A stretch of DNA of 64,000 nucleotides from Blastococcus sp. URHD0036 (GTDB lineage Bacteria; Actinomycetota; Actinomycetes; Mycobacteriales; Geodermatophilaceae), in contig NZ_JNIK01000021.1 of NCBI RefSeq assembly GCF_000701365.1, positions 248,001-312,000 on the forward strand, written 5' to 3'. Numbering within the stretch: the stretch's first letter is position 1; each line of letters opens with the position of its first letter. Shown here one piece after another: positions 16,042 to 25,129 of this stretch. The translations under genes and the position numbers were made by a program. The notes below the pieces were generated by a model. That model was not told where the DNA came from, did no database searches, and saw only the letters and a list, made by a program, of their open reading frames with translations.

Positions 16042-16893
16042 ATGGACTTCGGCGTACACCTGGGCACGGTCAACCCCCGGCTGTGGGTGCAGGTCGCGGA
16101 GGAGGCCGACCGGCTGGGTTACGAGTCGGTGTGGGTGCCCGAGCACCTCGTCATCCCCGTCGGCGCGCAGGGCAGCCCGCACCACGGCGCGGAGCACCCG
16201 CCGATCCCGGCGACCGTGCCGGTGTTCGACGCGATGGGTGTGCTCTGCCACCTCGCCGCGAAGACAGAGCGGATCCGGCTGGGCACCCAGGTCTACAACA
16301 TCGGTCTGCGCCACCCGTTCGTCACCGCGCGGGCGGCGGCCACCGTCGACGTCCTCTCCGGCGGCCGGCTGGCGTTCGGCATCGGCGCGAGCTGGCTGCG
16401 GGAGGAGTGGGAGGCCGTCGGGCTGGACTTCGACCGCCGCGGCCCGCTCGTCGACGAGGCCATCGACGTGTGCCGGCGGCTCTGGAGCGAGGACGTCGTC
16501 GAGCACACCGGCGAGTTCTTCTCCTTCGCCCCGGTCGCCTTCGAGCCCAAGCCGGTCCAGCGGCCCGGCCCGGCGCTGCACATCGGCGGCGACGGCGCGG
16601 CGGCCCTGCGGCGGGCGGCGACGGTCGGCACCGGCTGGATGCCGATGAACCACACGCTCGCCGACCTGCCGGCGTCCCTGGCGACGCTCGCCGAGCTGGC
16701 CGACCGCGCCGGTCGGGAGACGCCGGTCGAGGTCACATTGAGCGGCGATCCGGCCGACTCCGCTGACGTCGAGCCGTACGCCGCCGCCGGCGTGACCCGG
16801 CTGATCGTGCGGCCATGGCAGCGGTCCAGCGAGGCGCTGGAGGGACTCCGCCGGTTCGCCGACGACGTCATGGCCCCCCACGCCGGCGCCTGA
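16042..16893 (+). CDS. LLM-class F420-dependent oxidoreductase
   Basis: 283 residues, luciferase-like monooxygenase fold. FGVHLGTVNPRLWVQVAEEADRLGYESVWVPEHL (landmarks FGVHLG and ESVWVPEH) and GGRLAFGIGASWLREEW are hallmarks of actinobacterial F420-dependent members. GAGAGGAC precedes the ATG. Such enzymes reduce or oxidise carbon-carbon or carbon-oxygen bonds with coenzyme F420. It sits between the isomerase and the transporter in the site-D operon. Confidence 0.87.
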   Translation: MDFGVHLGTVNPRLWVQVAEEADRLGYESVWVPEHLVIPVGAQGSPHHGAEHPPIPATVPVFDAMGVLCHLAAKTERIRLGTQVYNIGLRHPFVTARAAATVDVLSGGRLAFGIGASWLREEWEAVGLDFDRRGPLVDEAIDVCRRLWSEDVVEHTGEFFSFAPVAFEPKPVQRPGPALHIGGDGAAALRRAATVGTGWMPMNHTLADLPASLATLAELADRAGRETPVEVTLSGDPADSADVEPYAAAGVTRLIVRPWQRSSEALEGLRRFADDVMAPHAGA

Positions 16894-16899
16894 GCGCCG

Positions 16900-18306
16900 G
16901 TGGAGGACGCACCGGCCGCCGACCGCAGGCGACTCGTCACGGCCGCTCTGCTGATCGGCCTGTTCACCACGACGTTCCCCGCGACCATCCTCACGATCGC
17001 GGTCCGGCCGATCGCCGAGGACCTGGACTCGCTGCCCTCGACGATCGTCTGGGTGACGACCGCGCCCCTGCTCGCGGCCGCGGTCGCCACGCCACTGCTC
17101 GGCCGGCTCGGGGACCTCTTCGGCCACCGCCGCCTGTACGTCACGGGGGTCGCGGTCGCGCTCCTCTTCGCCGTCGGCAGCGCGCTGGCGTGGGACGCGG
17201 CGAGCCTGATCGCCACCCGGACGATCGCCCAGGTCGGCGCGGCAGCCACCCTGCCGGCGGCCGTCGCCCTGGTCTTCCGCCTGAGTCCGCCCGGCGACCG
17301 GGTCCGCGGCACGGGGTGGATCGGCGCCACGGCCTCGACCGCGACCGTCACCGGCGTCGTCGTCGGCGGGCCGCTGGTCGATCTCGTCGGCTGGCGCTCC
17401 ATCTTCTGGGCCCAGGCCGGGCTGTGCCTGGTGGCCCTGGTCGTCGCCCTGGTCGTGGTCCCCGCTGACCGGCGGGGTCGGGGGCGCGCGACCCTCGACG
17501 TGTCCGGGGCGGTCGTCCTGGCCATCGCGACCTCCGCCCTGACGTTCGGCGTCAACCGGCTGACCGTCTGGGGCTGGTCGCCCGTACCGGTCGTCTGCCT
17601 GGCGGTCGCCCCTCTCGCGACCTGGGCCCTCGTGATCGTGGAGCGGCGCGCGACCTCACCCCTGCTCCCGATCCGGGTGCTCTCCTCCGCCGACGTCCGG
17701 GTCATCACCGGAGCCAGCGCGCTGCTGGGCGCCGGATACATGGGCAACTTCGTCGTCGCGCCCCTCTTCATGCAGGGCGTCCTCGGCCTGACCGCCGCTG
17801 CCACCTCCGCGCTCAGCGTCCCGCGGGCCCTCGGCAACACGCTCGGGTCCATCAGCGCCGCCCGGCTCAGCGACCGGTTCGGCGAGCGCAGGATGGTGCT
17901 GGGCGCCGTGTTCGCCTTGACCGCGGTGCTGGCATCGATGGCGGTCGGTGCGTGGGCGCAGTCGGTCGTCGTCATCGCCCTCGCTCTCGCGCTCAGTGGT
18001 GTCGCCTTCGGGCAGCTCAACACCGGGCTCCTCGCCGTGCAGGGCGCGGCCGTGGACGAGGGGGACGTCGGCCTGGCGACCTCGCTGCAGCAGACCGCGT
18101 TCCAGATCGGCGCGGTCATCGGCATCGGCTCGTTCACCGCCCTGGCCGGTGACGCGACGACCGAGGGCCCCTACGCACTGGTCTTCCTGCTGACGGCGGG
18201 CTGCGCGCTGCTCGCCGCCCTGGTCCTCGTCCGCATACGCGCGACCCGGGCAACGGCCACCTCGACCGTGGAGCTCGCCACCCCTGGTGCCGCGGCCTCC
18301 GCGTGA
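16900..18306 (+). CDS. MFS transporter (drug/metabolite:H+ type)
   Basis: 468 residues, membrane-spanning throughout. The loop-2 motif GRLGDLFGHRRLY marks the major facilitator superfamily, and GRSIFW-like WRSIFWAQAG resembles the DHA2 multidrug group. It begins with GTG 6 bases after the LLM stop, so translation is probably coupled. It is last in the operon and may export a toxic intermediate or import the substrate. A hairpin terminator overlaps its stop codon. Confidence 0.88.
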   Translation: MEDAPAADRRRLVTAALLIGLFTTTFPATILTIAVRPIAEDLDSLPSTIVWVTTAPLLAAAVATPLLGRLGDLFGHRRLYVTGVAVALLFAVGSALAWDAASLIATRTIAQVGAAATLPAAVALVFRLSPPGDRVRGTGWIGATASTATVTGVVVGGPLVDLVGWRSIFWAQAGLCLVALVVALVVVPADRRGRGRATLDVSGAVVLAIATSALTFGVNRLTVWGWSPVPVVCLAVAPLATWALVIVERRATSPLLPIRVLSSADVRVITGASALLGAGYMGNFVVAPLFMQGVLGLTAAATSALSVPRALGNTLGSISAARLSDRFGERRMVLGAVFALTAVLASMAVGAWAQSVVVIALALALSGVAFGQLNTGLLAVQGAAVDEGDVGLATSLQQTAFQIGAVIGIGSFTALAGDATTEGPYALVFLLTAGCALLAALVLVRIRATRATATSTVELATPGAAASA

Positions 18307-18330
18307 CGTGGTGCTGGGGTCGCACCACGT
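18306..18330. terminator. Terminator hairpin after the MFS gene
   Basis: 9-base arms (ACGTGGTGC) around a 7-base loop, starting at the last base of the stop codon. It lies between convergent genes. Confidence 0.65.
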
Positions 18331-18373
18331 GCGCGGACCCCGGGAGCAGCCGAACGAGCAGCCGAACGCTGTT

Positions 18374-19165
18374 CTATCCAGGCGCCACGCGCGATCGCGG
18401 GCTGAGGACCTCGTCGATCAGGCCCGCCACGGCCTGCATCCCCGCGGCGTTGGGGTGGTACGCGACGACTCCTCGACCGAAGCGGAACCCGTGGCTCCAC
18501 GGGTCGGTCGACCACGCGTGGTGGTCGCGGCTCGCGGTCGACGCGGTCACGAGCAGGCACCCTGCTCGCGCCGCGGCCGACGCCGTCTCGTCGGCGAGCC
18601 GCTGTGCCGTACGGCGCCCCCAGTCCGTGATCTCGTCCGGCAGTGGCGGGGCGGACACGCCCTCCGGCGGCAGCAGCGTCGGGTAGTCGACGACCACGAC
18701 GAGTGCCTCCGGTGCCCGGCTGCGCACATCGGCCAGCAACCGGTCGAAGGTCGCGGGCAACTGGTCGAAGCGCGTGTCCGTGGCGGCCACGTACCCCTCC
18801 ACGAGCCGCCGCAGCCGGGGAACGGCGCGCACCGTGCGGCGCAGGCTCGACAGGCCGAGGACGGGGATGTAGCCGACGTCGTTGCCGCCGCAGGTCAGGG
18901 TGACGAGCTTGGCGTCCGGGGTGAGCGCCGCGACCTGGGCCGGCTGCCGGCGGGTGCCGTCGACCAGCTGCGCGGCGGTGACCCCGGAGTGGCTGACGTC
19001 CGTGAGCCGCAGACCCAGCCGGTCGGCCACCAGGGAGGCGTAGTTCGCCGCGGAGCGTCGAGCGCTCCGCGGAGCGTCCGTACTGCGCGGCGGGATGCCC
19101 GGTCCGGCGGCGAAGGAACTGCCCATGGCGACATAGCGGTCACCTCTGGAGAGCACGGCCGGCAC
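18374..19165 (-). CDS. SGNH/GDSL-type esterase or lipase
   Basis: 263 residues. Block I is YVAMGSSFAAGPGI (GSS replaces GDS, nucleophile Ser17), the oxyanion Asn lies in CGGNDVGY, and the C-terminal catalytic region is VAYHPNAAGMQAV with the HPN motif. There is no signal peptide, so it probably acts in the cytoplasm. It begins with GTG one base after the TetR stop and is co-transcribed with that regulator. Substrate unknown; an acyl ester of the imported compound would fit. Confidence 0.85.
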   Translation of the reverse strand: MPAVLSRGDRYVAMGSSFAAGPGIPPRSTDAPRSARRSAANYASLVADRLGLRLTDVSHSGVTAAQLVDGTRRQPAQVAALTPDAKLVTLTCGGNDVGYIPVLGLSSLRRTVRAVPRLRRLVEGYVAATDTRFDQLPATFDRLLADVRSRAPEALVVVVDYPTLLPPEGVSAPPLPDEITDWGRRTAQRLADETASAAARAGCLLVTASTASRDHHAWSTDPWSHGFRFGRGVVAYHPNAAGMQAVAGLIDEVLSPRSRVAPG

Positions 19166-19166
19166 C

Positions 19167-19775
19167 TCAGAGCTCGACGGTGATCAGCGACTCGACGTAC
19201 CGACGGAGCGCGGCCGGCATGTCGACGGCGTCCCGGTTCAGCAACCACTGCACCTGCAGCCCGTCCGTCGCCGCGACGAGCATGCGGGCCGCCTGCTCGG
19301 GATCGACGTCCGGCCGGAGTTCTCCCCGGGCGGCGGCCACCCGCAGCGCACCCGACAGCAGCTCCACGACCCGGTCGTAGCGCTCGATGAAGTAGTCGCG
19401 GAGGGGGTGGTCGGGGGACGTGCCCTCCGCGGAGAGGGTCACGTGCAGGTCGACCAGCTCGGGGGTGCTCTGGTTGCGCCCCACCTCGTCCAGCCACGCA
19501 CGGACGACGTCGAGCCCCTTCGGCTGCCGCGCCCCCAGACGCTCCAGCGCGTCCGCGTCACGCCAGGCGAGCACGGCCTGCAGGAGGTCGATCTTGGTCG
19601 GGAAGTGGTGCATGACGCCGGCGTGCGTGAGCCCGGCGCGCTCGGCGACGTCGCGGACGGACCCGTCGCGGAAGCCCGACGCCGAGAAGACGGCGACCGC
19701 GGCCGCGACGATCTCCTGTCGCCGCGCGGCGGTCTTCGCGTACTCACCACGGGGCTTCCGGGTCGCCTGGGACAC
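19167..19775 (-). CDS. TetR-family regulator of the ABC importer cluster
   Basis: 202 residues. The N-terminal DNA-binding region spans residues 17-63 (RRQEIVAAAVAVFSASGF then VAERAGLTHAGVMHHFPTK), followed by a helical ligand domain. It is divergent from the importer operon, and a palindrome with AAACCCTTCC/GGAAGGTTTT arms lies between them at 19808-19831. The usual reading is a local repressor of itself, the esterase and the importer-glycosidase operon. Confidence 0.88.
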   Translation of the reverse strand: MSQATRKPRGEYAKTAARRQEIVAAAVAVFSASGFRDGSVRDVAERAGLTHAGVMHHFPTKIDLLQAVLAWRDADALERLGARQPKGLDVVRAWLDEVGRNQSTPELVDLHVTLSAEGTSPDHPLRDYFIERYDRVVELLSGALRVAAARGELRPDVDPEQAARMLVAATDGLQVQWLLNRDAVDMPAALRRYVESLITVEL

Positions 19776-19807
19776 GACCGAAAGCTAACCGACGAGGCGT
19801 CCAAATC

Positions 19808-19831
19808 AAACCCTTCCATCTGGAAGGTTTT
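19808..19831. promoter_or_regulatory. Palindromic operator between TetR and ABC importer
   Basis: Arms AAACCCTTCC and GGAAGGTTTT (one mismatch) around ATCT, in an AT-richer patch between the divergent genes. It overlaps the likely promoter region (TACCTT at 19837-19842 as a possible -10 for the importer). It is unlike the TGTGAG-type palindrome of the first half of the island. Confidence 0.65.
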
Positions 19832-19889
19832 GGCTCTACCTTGTGGTCCACGCCACCCCGACGGGGGGTGCGACGTCTGGAGGATCACC

Positions 19890-21434
19890 GTGCTCGGTAG
19901 GAAGTCAGCGCGCCTCGCGGCCGCCGGCGTGGCGATGGCCCTGGCGCTGTCGGCGTGCGGCGGAAGCGACGGCGACAGCGGGAACGCCGGCGGGAGTGGC
20001 TCCGGGGGGACGCTGACCCTCGGCTCGATCGTGGCGCCCCCCTCGCTCGCGGCAGCCGAGTCCAGCTGGGCGAACGGCTCCCCGTACGTCCAGGCGGTCT
20101 ACGACTCGCTGCTGCGGCAGGCACCGGACGGATCCGTCGAGCCGTGGCTGGCCACCGAGTGGTCCTACGACGACGCGCGCACCGTGCTCACGATGACGCT
20201 GCGGGACGACGTGACGTTCACCGACGGCACGCCCTTCACCGCCGACGTGGCCGCACAGAACGTCCTGCGGTTCCGCGACGGCACCTCGGCGCAGGCGAGC
20301 AAGCTCGCCAACGTCGCCGACGCGACGGCGGTCGACGACACCACGCTCCAGATCACCCTGACGGCCCCCGACCCCGGCCTGCTGACCTACCTCGCCCAGG
20401 CGGGCGGCGCGCAGGCCAGCCCGGCGAGCTTCGACGCCGCCGAGGCGGCGACCGCCCCGGTCGGCTCGGGGCCCTATGTCCTCGACGCCGACCGCACGGT
20501 CATCGGCTCGACCTACGTCTTCACGAAGAACCCCGAGTACTGGGCGCCGGATGAGCAGCACTACGACGAGCTCGTCATCAACGTCTTCACGACGGCCCAG
20601 ACACAGGTGAACGCCATCCAGGGCGGCCAGGTGGACGCCACGAACCTGATCGACAACCAGTCCGGCCCGCAGATCGAGGGTGCCGGCTACACGATCCAGA
20701 CCGTCGAGCTCAACTGGGCCGGGCTGATCCTCTTCGACCGGGCGGGCCAGCTGAACCCGGCCCTGGGCGACGTCCGCGTCCGCCAGGCGATCGCGCACGC
20801 CATCGACCGCGACGCGCTGCTGGAGGGGGCCGCCGGCGGCCTCGGCACCGTGACCGGACAGGTCTTCCGCGAGGGGAGCGACGCCTACGACCCCGAGCTC
20901 GACGACCGGTACGACTACGACCCGGACGCGGCGCGGGACCTGCTCGCCGAAGCCGGCTACCCCGACGGCTTCACCCTGGAGATGCCGTTCTTCGACATCG
21001 GCCTGGACCCGGCGTTCGACCTGACGGCGCAGTACCTCTCCGACGTCGGCATCACGGTGGAGTACACGACCATCGCGCTCGCCGACGCGTTCACGCAGGT
21101 GCTCGGTGGGTCCTTCCCGGCGACGCTCTTCTACCTGTCCGAGGACTCCACCACCTGGCAGACCGCCCAGGTCTCGATCGCCCAGGGCTCCACGTTCAAC
21201 GTCTTCCACCAGCCCGACGAGACCGTCGCCGGACTCCTCTCGACGATCCAGACCGGCAGCGAGGACGAGGCGGCCGCAGCGGCCACGGAACTCAACGAGT
21301 ACGTGGTCGAGCAGGCGTGGTTCGTCCCGTACTACCGGGCCCAGCTCGGGTTCGCGTCCGGCCCCGACACCGACGTCGTGCTGCAGAGCGACAACGCCTA
21401 TCCGCTGCTGCAGAACATCACCCCCGCGGCCTGA
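19890..21434 (+). CDS. Peptide/nickel-type (SBP family 5) ABC substrate-binding lipoprotein
   Basis: 514 residues. Signal peptide with lipobox LSAC (ALALSAC), Gly/Ser linker, then the family-5 solute-binding fold (GTLTLGSIVAPPSLAAAESS; TMTLRDDVTFTDGTPFTADV is the typical landmark). GTG start with GGAGG 6 bases upstream. Family-5 proteins bind oligopeptides but also glycosides, opines and metals. With a GH3 glycosidase in the same operon, a glycosylated or oligosaccharide ligand is plausible. It is followed by both permeases and the ATPases. Confidence 0.92.
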   Translation: MLGRKSARLAAAGVAMALALSACGGSDGDSGNAGGSGSGGTLTLGSIVAPPSLAAAESSWANGSPYVQAVYDSLLRQAPDGSVEPWLATEWSYDDARTVLTMTLRDDVTFTDGTPFTADVAAQNVLRFRDGTSAQASKLANVADATAVDDTTLQITLTAPDPGLLTYLAQAGGAQASPASFDAAEAATAPVGSGPYVLDADRTVIGSTYVFTKNPEYWAPDEQHYDELVINVFTTAQTQVNAIQGGQVDATNLIDNQSGPQIEGAGYTIQTVELNWAGLILFDRAGQLNPALGDVRVRQAIAHAIDRDALLEGAAGGLGTVTGQVFREGSDAYDPELDDRYDYDPDAARDLLAEAGYPDGFTLEMPFFDIGLDPAFDLTAQYLSDVGITVEYTTIALADAFTQVLGGSFPATLFYLSEDSTTWQTAQVSIAQGSTFNVFHQPDETVAGLLSTIQTGSEDEAAAAATELNEYVVEQAWFVPYYRAQLGFASGPDTDVVLQSDNAYPLLQNITPAA

Positions 21435-21512
21435 CCCGGGTCGGTCCACCCGGTGGGCCGCCGGCCCGCGCCGGCGGTCCACCGCCCCCTCCCCTCGGCT
21501 CGAGGAGCCCCC

Positions 21513-22454
21513 GTGTTGTGGTTCGTCCTCCGCCGGCTGGCCGCCGGCGTCGTCCTGATCGTCGCCATCGCCGTCCTGGCGTTCTTCCTCCTGTACGCCA
21601 CCGGAGGGGACGTCGGCCGCCGCATCCTGGGCCCCACGGCGAGCGCGGACACCGTGGCGCAGAAGAACACCCAGCTCGGGCTCGACAAGCCGGCGCTGAG
21701 CCAGTTCGCCGACTGGGCCTCGGGCGCCGTCCGCGGGGACTTCGGCCGGTCGTGGTTCACCGGCCAGTCCGTCTCCGACGCGGTGACCGGACGCCTGGCC
21801 GTGACCCTGTCGCTGGTCATCGGCGCCACCGTGCTGACCGCGGTCGTCGCCGTCGTGCTGGGGGTGCTCGCCGCCCGCCGCGGTGGCTGGGTCGACACCG
21901 CCGTGCAGTTCCTCTCGGTCCTCGGGTTCGCCGTCCCCGGCTTCCTGGTCGCGATCCTGCTGGTGCTGGTGTTCGCCATCAACCTGGACCTGGTCGACCC
22001 CACCGGGTACACGCGGTTCGCCGACTCCCCCAGCGGCTGGCTCTCCTCGATCCTGCTGCCGGTCATCGCACTGTCGATCGCCAGCATCGTCGGCGTCGCC
22101 CAGCAGGTCCGCGGCTCGATGCTGGACACCCTGCGACTGGACTACGTCCGCACCCTGCGCAGCCGCGGCCTGTCCGAACGCCGGGTCGTCTACGGCCACG
22201 TGCTGCGCAACGCCGCAGGCCCGGCGCTGTCGATCCTCGGCGTGCAGTTCGTGGGCCTGCTCGGTGGCGCGGTCCTCGTCGAGCAGATCTTCGCCATCCC
22301 CGGCATCGGCCAGACCGCGGTCTCGGCGACCGTCGGCGGCGACGTCCCGCTCGTGCTTGGAGTCGTGATCGCCACCGCCGTCCTGGTGGTCCTCCTCAAC
22401 CTCGCCGTCGACCTGCTCCAGGGATGGCTGAACCCGAAGGTGCGCCGCGCATGA
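21513..22454 (+). CDS. ABC transporter permease, DppB type
   Basis: 313 residues, six membrane helices. The first helix starts right after MLWFVLRRLAAG, and the ABC-interaction loop is SMLDTLRLDYVRTLRSRGLSE (EAA-like region). GTG start with GAGGAG 5 bases upstream; an earlier in-frame start lacks a ribosome site. Its stop overlaps the next gene by ATGA. It forms the membrane channel with the permease half of the following protein. Confidence 0.92.
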   Translation: MLWFVLRRLAAGVVLIVAIAVLAFFLLYATGGDVGRRILGPTASADTVAQKNTQLGLDKPALSQFADWASGAVRGDFGRSWFTGQSVSDAVTGRLAVTLSLVIGATVLTAVVAVVLGVLAARRGGWVDTAVQFLSVLGFAVPGFLVAILLVLVFAINLDLVDPTGYTRFADSPSGWLSSILLPVIALSIASIVGVAQQVRGSMLDTLRLDYVRTLRSRGLSERRVVYGHVLRNAAGPALSILGVQFVGLLGGAVLVEQIFAIPGIGQTAVSATVGGDVPLVLGVVIATAVLVVLLNLAVDLLQGWLNPKVRRA

Positions 22455-24259
22455 CCACGACCGCCGCCCCCACCGACCTCCCCGCGGTGCGGACGCTCGA
22501 ACGGACCGCCCGCGTCTCGCTGGTGCGCCGTGTGCTGCGCAGCCCGGTTGGCGCCGTCTCGCTCGTGTTCCTGCTCCTCGTCGTGCTCGCCGCGGTGTTC
22601 GCACCCCTGCTCGCCCCGCAGGACCCGGACTTCGCCTCGGCGCGGGACGTCCTCGCTCCTCCCGGCGGGGACCACCTGCTCGGTACCGACGGGTCAGGCA
22701 GGGACATCCTGTCCCGGCTGCTGTACGCCTCGCGGCTGAGCCTGTCGGGAGCCGCGACCGCCGTGGGCGTCGCCGCGGCGATCGGCATCACCGCAGGTCT
22801 GCTCGCCGGGTACTACGGCCGGTGGTCCGAGTCGGTGGCCTCGTCGGTCTCGAGCGTCTTCATGGCCCTGCCCGCGATCGTCGTCCTGCTCGCCGCCCGC
22901 ACGGTGCTCGGCCCGAGTCCCTACACCACGATGATCGTCCTCGGCGTTCTGGTGTCCCCTGCGTTCTACCGGGTGGTCTCGGCGGCCGTCGCCGGGGTCC
23001 GGCAGGAGCTCTACGTCGACGCCGCGCGGGTCTCCGGGCTCTCCGACGGGCGGATCATCGCCCGGCACATCCTCACCGTCGTCCGCGCCCCGGCGATCAT
23101 CCTGGCGGCCGGCATGGCCGGGATCGCGATCACTCTCCAGGCCGGGTTGGACTTCCTCGGCCTCGGCGATCCTCAGCGGCCGAGCTGGGGGGGCATGCTC
23201 AGCGACGCCTTCGCCGCCATCTACCGCGAGCCGCTGACGCTGCTGTGGCCGAGCCTGGCGATCGGGCTGACCTGCATCGCCCTCGTCCTGCTGGGCAGCG
23301 CCGTCCGCGACGCACTCGAGCGCAGCGGCCGGCCGCGGCGACGCCGTCGGCGCGACGCCGCACCGCCCGCCGCGTCCCTCGCGGAGTCAGTCGTCGTCCA
23401 CGACGAGCCGACCGGCGCCCGCGCCGAGGAGCTGTTGCATGTCCGCGACCTGGCCGTCGGCTACGACCAGCCCGACGGATCAACCACCGAGGTGGTGCAC
23501 GGCGTCGAGCTGAGCGTGCACCGCGGGGAGATCCACGGCCTCATCGGCGAGTCCGGATCAGGCAAGACCCAGACCGCCTTCGCCGTGATGCGGCTGCTCG
23601 CGGCCGGCGGTCGCATCGTCCGCGGCAGCATCGAGTTCGAAGGCGCCGACCTGGCCACCCTGTCGGAGAAGGAGATGACCCGGCTGCGCGGACGGCGGAT
23701 CGCCTACGTCCCGCAGGAGCCGATGAGCAACCTGGACCCGGTGTTCACCGTCGGCCACCAGCTCACCGAACCCATGCGCGTCGCTCTCGGCCTCAGCCGC
23801 ACGGCAGCGCGCACCCGGGCGCTGGACCTGCTCGCCCGCGTCGGCATCCCCGACCCGCAGCGCACCTTCGCGGCCTATCCGCACCAGATCTCCGGCGGCA
23901 TGGCCCAGCGCGTCCTGATCGCCGGCGCCGTCTCCTGCGGGCCGGACCTGCTGATCGCCGACGAGCCCACCACCGCTCTCGACGTCACCGTCCAGGCCGA
24001 GGTCCTCGACCTGCTCCGCGACCTCCAGCGCGAGTCGTCCATGGGCGTGCTGCTGGTCACCCACAACTTCGGCGTCGTCGCCGACCTCTGCGACCGGGTG
24101 TCGGTCATGCGCGCCGGCCGGATCGTCGAGACCGGCCCCACCCGCGCCGTCTTCGCCACGCCGCGGCACGAGTACACGCGATCCCTGTTCGACGCCGTGC
24201 TCGAGGACACCGCACCCCGCGGGCCGCTCGTCCCCACCACCCAGGGAGCACAGGCATGA
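22451..24259 (+). CDS. Fused ABC permease (DppC) and ATPase (DppD)
   Basis: 602 residues. Residues 20-285 are a DppC permease with its N-terminal cytoplasmic tail and EAA loop ([21 protein letters not shown]). An Arg-rich linker near 290-320 leads to a DppD ATPase with Walker A GESGSGKT (about 366-373), signature ISGGM, Walker [10 protein letters not shown] and H-loop THNFG. This fusion occurs in other actinobacteria. It forces one permease-ATPase pairing; the second ATPase is separate. ATGA overlaps both before and after show strict co-translation. Confidence 0.93.
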   Translation: MTTTAAPTDLPAVRTLERTARVSLVRRVLRSPVGAVSLVFLLLVVLAAVFAPLLAPQDPDFASARDVLAPPGGDHLLGTDGSGRDILSRLLYASRLSLSGAATAVGVAAAIGITAGLLAGYYGRWSESVASSVSSVFMALPAIVVLLAARTVLGPSPYTTMIVLGVLVSPAFYRVVSAAVAGVRQELYVDAARVSGLSDGRIIARHILTVVRAPAIILAAGMAGIAITLQAGLDFLGLGDPQRPSWGGMLSDAFAAIYREPLTLLWPSLAIGLTCIALVLLGSAVRDALERSGRPRRRRRRDAAPPAASLAESVVVHDEPTGARAEELLHVRDLAVGYDQPDGSTTEVVHGVELSVHRGEIHGLIGESGSGKTQTAFAVMRLLAAGGRIVRGSIEFEGADLATLSEKEMTRLRGRRIAYVPQEPMSNLDPVFTVGHQLTEPMRVALGLSRTAARTRALDLLARVGIPDPQRTFAAYPHQISGGMAQRVLIAGAVSCGPDLLIADEPTTALDVTVQAEVLDLLRDLQRESSMGVLLVTHNFGVVADLCDRVSVMRAGRIVETGPTRAVFATPRHEYTRSLFDAVLEDTAPRGPLVPTTQGAQA

Positions 24260-25104
24260 CCGACCGGCTGCTCGGCGTCGAGGACCTCGTAGTGGAGTAC
24301 CCCGCCCGCGGGTTCGGCAAGAAGCCCTTCCGCGCCCTGTCCGGCCTCTCCCTCGACATCCGCCTCGGCGAGACCGTCGGACTGGTCGGCGAGTCGGGCT
24401 CCGGCAAGACGACCCTCGGCCGCGCCGTTCTCGGCCTCGCCCCGGTGACCGGCGGGAGCATCCGTTACGCCGGCCGCGACATCTCGCGGCTCGGCCGCAA
24501 GGAACGCCGCGCCCTGGCCAGCGACATCCAGGTCGTCTTCCAGGACCCCTACACGTCGCTCAACCCGGCTCTGACGATCGAGCAGATCCTCACCGAGCCG
24601 CTCACCGTGCGGAAGGTGGCCCGCCCGGAGGCCGCCCGCCGGGTCCGCGACCTGCTCGACCAGGTCCACCTGCCCGCAGACGCCGGCAGCCGGCTCCCCC
24701 GCGAGTTCAGCGGCGGCCAACGGCAGCGCATCGCCATCGCCCGCGCGCTCGCACTGGAGCCCCGGCTGATCGTCTGCGACGAGCCCGTCTCCGCCCTCGA
24801 CCTCTCCACCCAGGCCCGCGTGCTCGACCTCTTCCGCGAGGTGCAGGACAGCACCGGCGTCGCCTACCTCTTCATCAGCCACGACCTCGCCGTCGTGCGC
24901 CACCTCTCCCACCGCGTGGCCGTGATGTACCGCGGCGAGATCGTCGAGTCCGGCGACGGCGACCAGGTCACCAGCCGGCCCCAGCACCCCTACACCCAGC
25001 GCCTCTTCCTGGCCGCACCGCTGCCCGATCCCGACCTGCAGGAGCAGCGCCGCGCCGAGCGCCGCCGCCTCGCCCGGGCCGCCGCAGCTCCCTCCGTCTC
25101 CTGA
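24256..25104 (+). CDS. ABC transporter ATPase, DppF type
   Basis: 282 residues. Walker [11 protein letters not shown]-loop [11 protein letters not shown], signature [15 protein letters not shown], Walker [13 protein letters not shown] and H-loop ISHDL are all present. The C-terminal [16 protein letters not shown] segment is typical of oligopeptide-type ATPases. It pairs with the ATPase half of the preceding fusion protein. ATGA overlap with that gene; the GH3 gene follows after 25 bases. Confidence 0.93.
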   Translation: MTDRLLGVEDLVVEYPARGFGKKPFRALSGLSLDIRLGETVGLVGESGSGKTTLGRAVLGLAPVTGGSIRYAGRDISRLGRKERRALASDIQVVFQDPYTSLNPALTIEQILTEPLTVRKVARPEAARRVRDLLDQVHLPADAGSRLPREFSGGQRQRIAIARALALEPRLIVCDEPVSALDLSTQARVLDLFREVQDSTGVAYLFISHDLAVVRHLSHRVAVMYRGEIVESGDGDQVTSRPQHPYTQRLFLAAPLPDPDLQEQRRAERRRLARAAAAPSVS

Positions 25105-25129
25105 CCTCCCCCGTCTCCGAGAGGACGCC

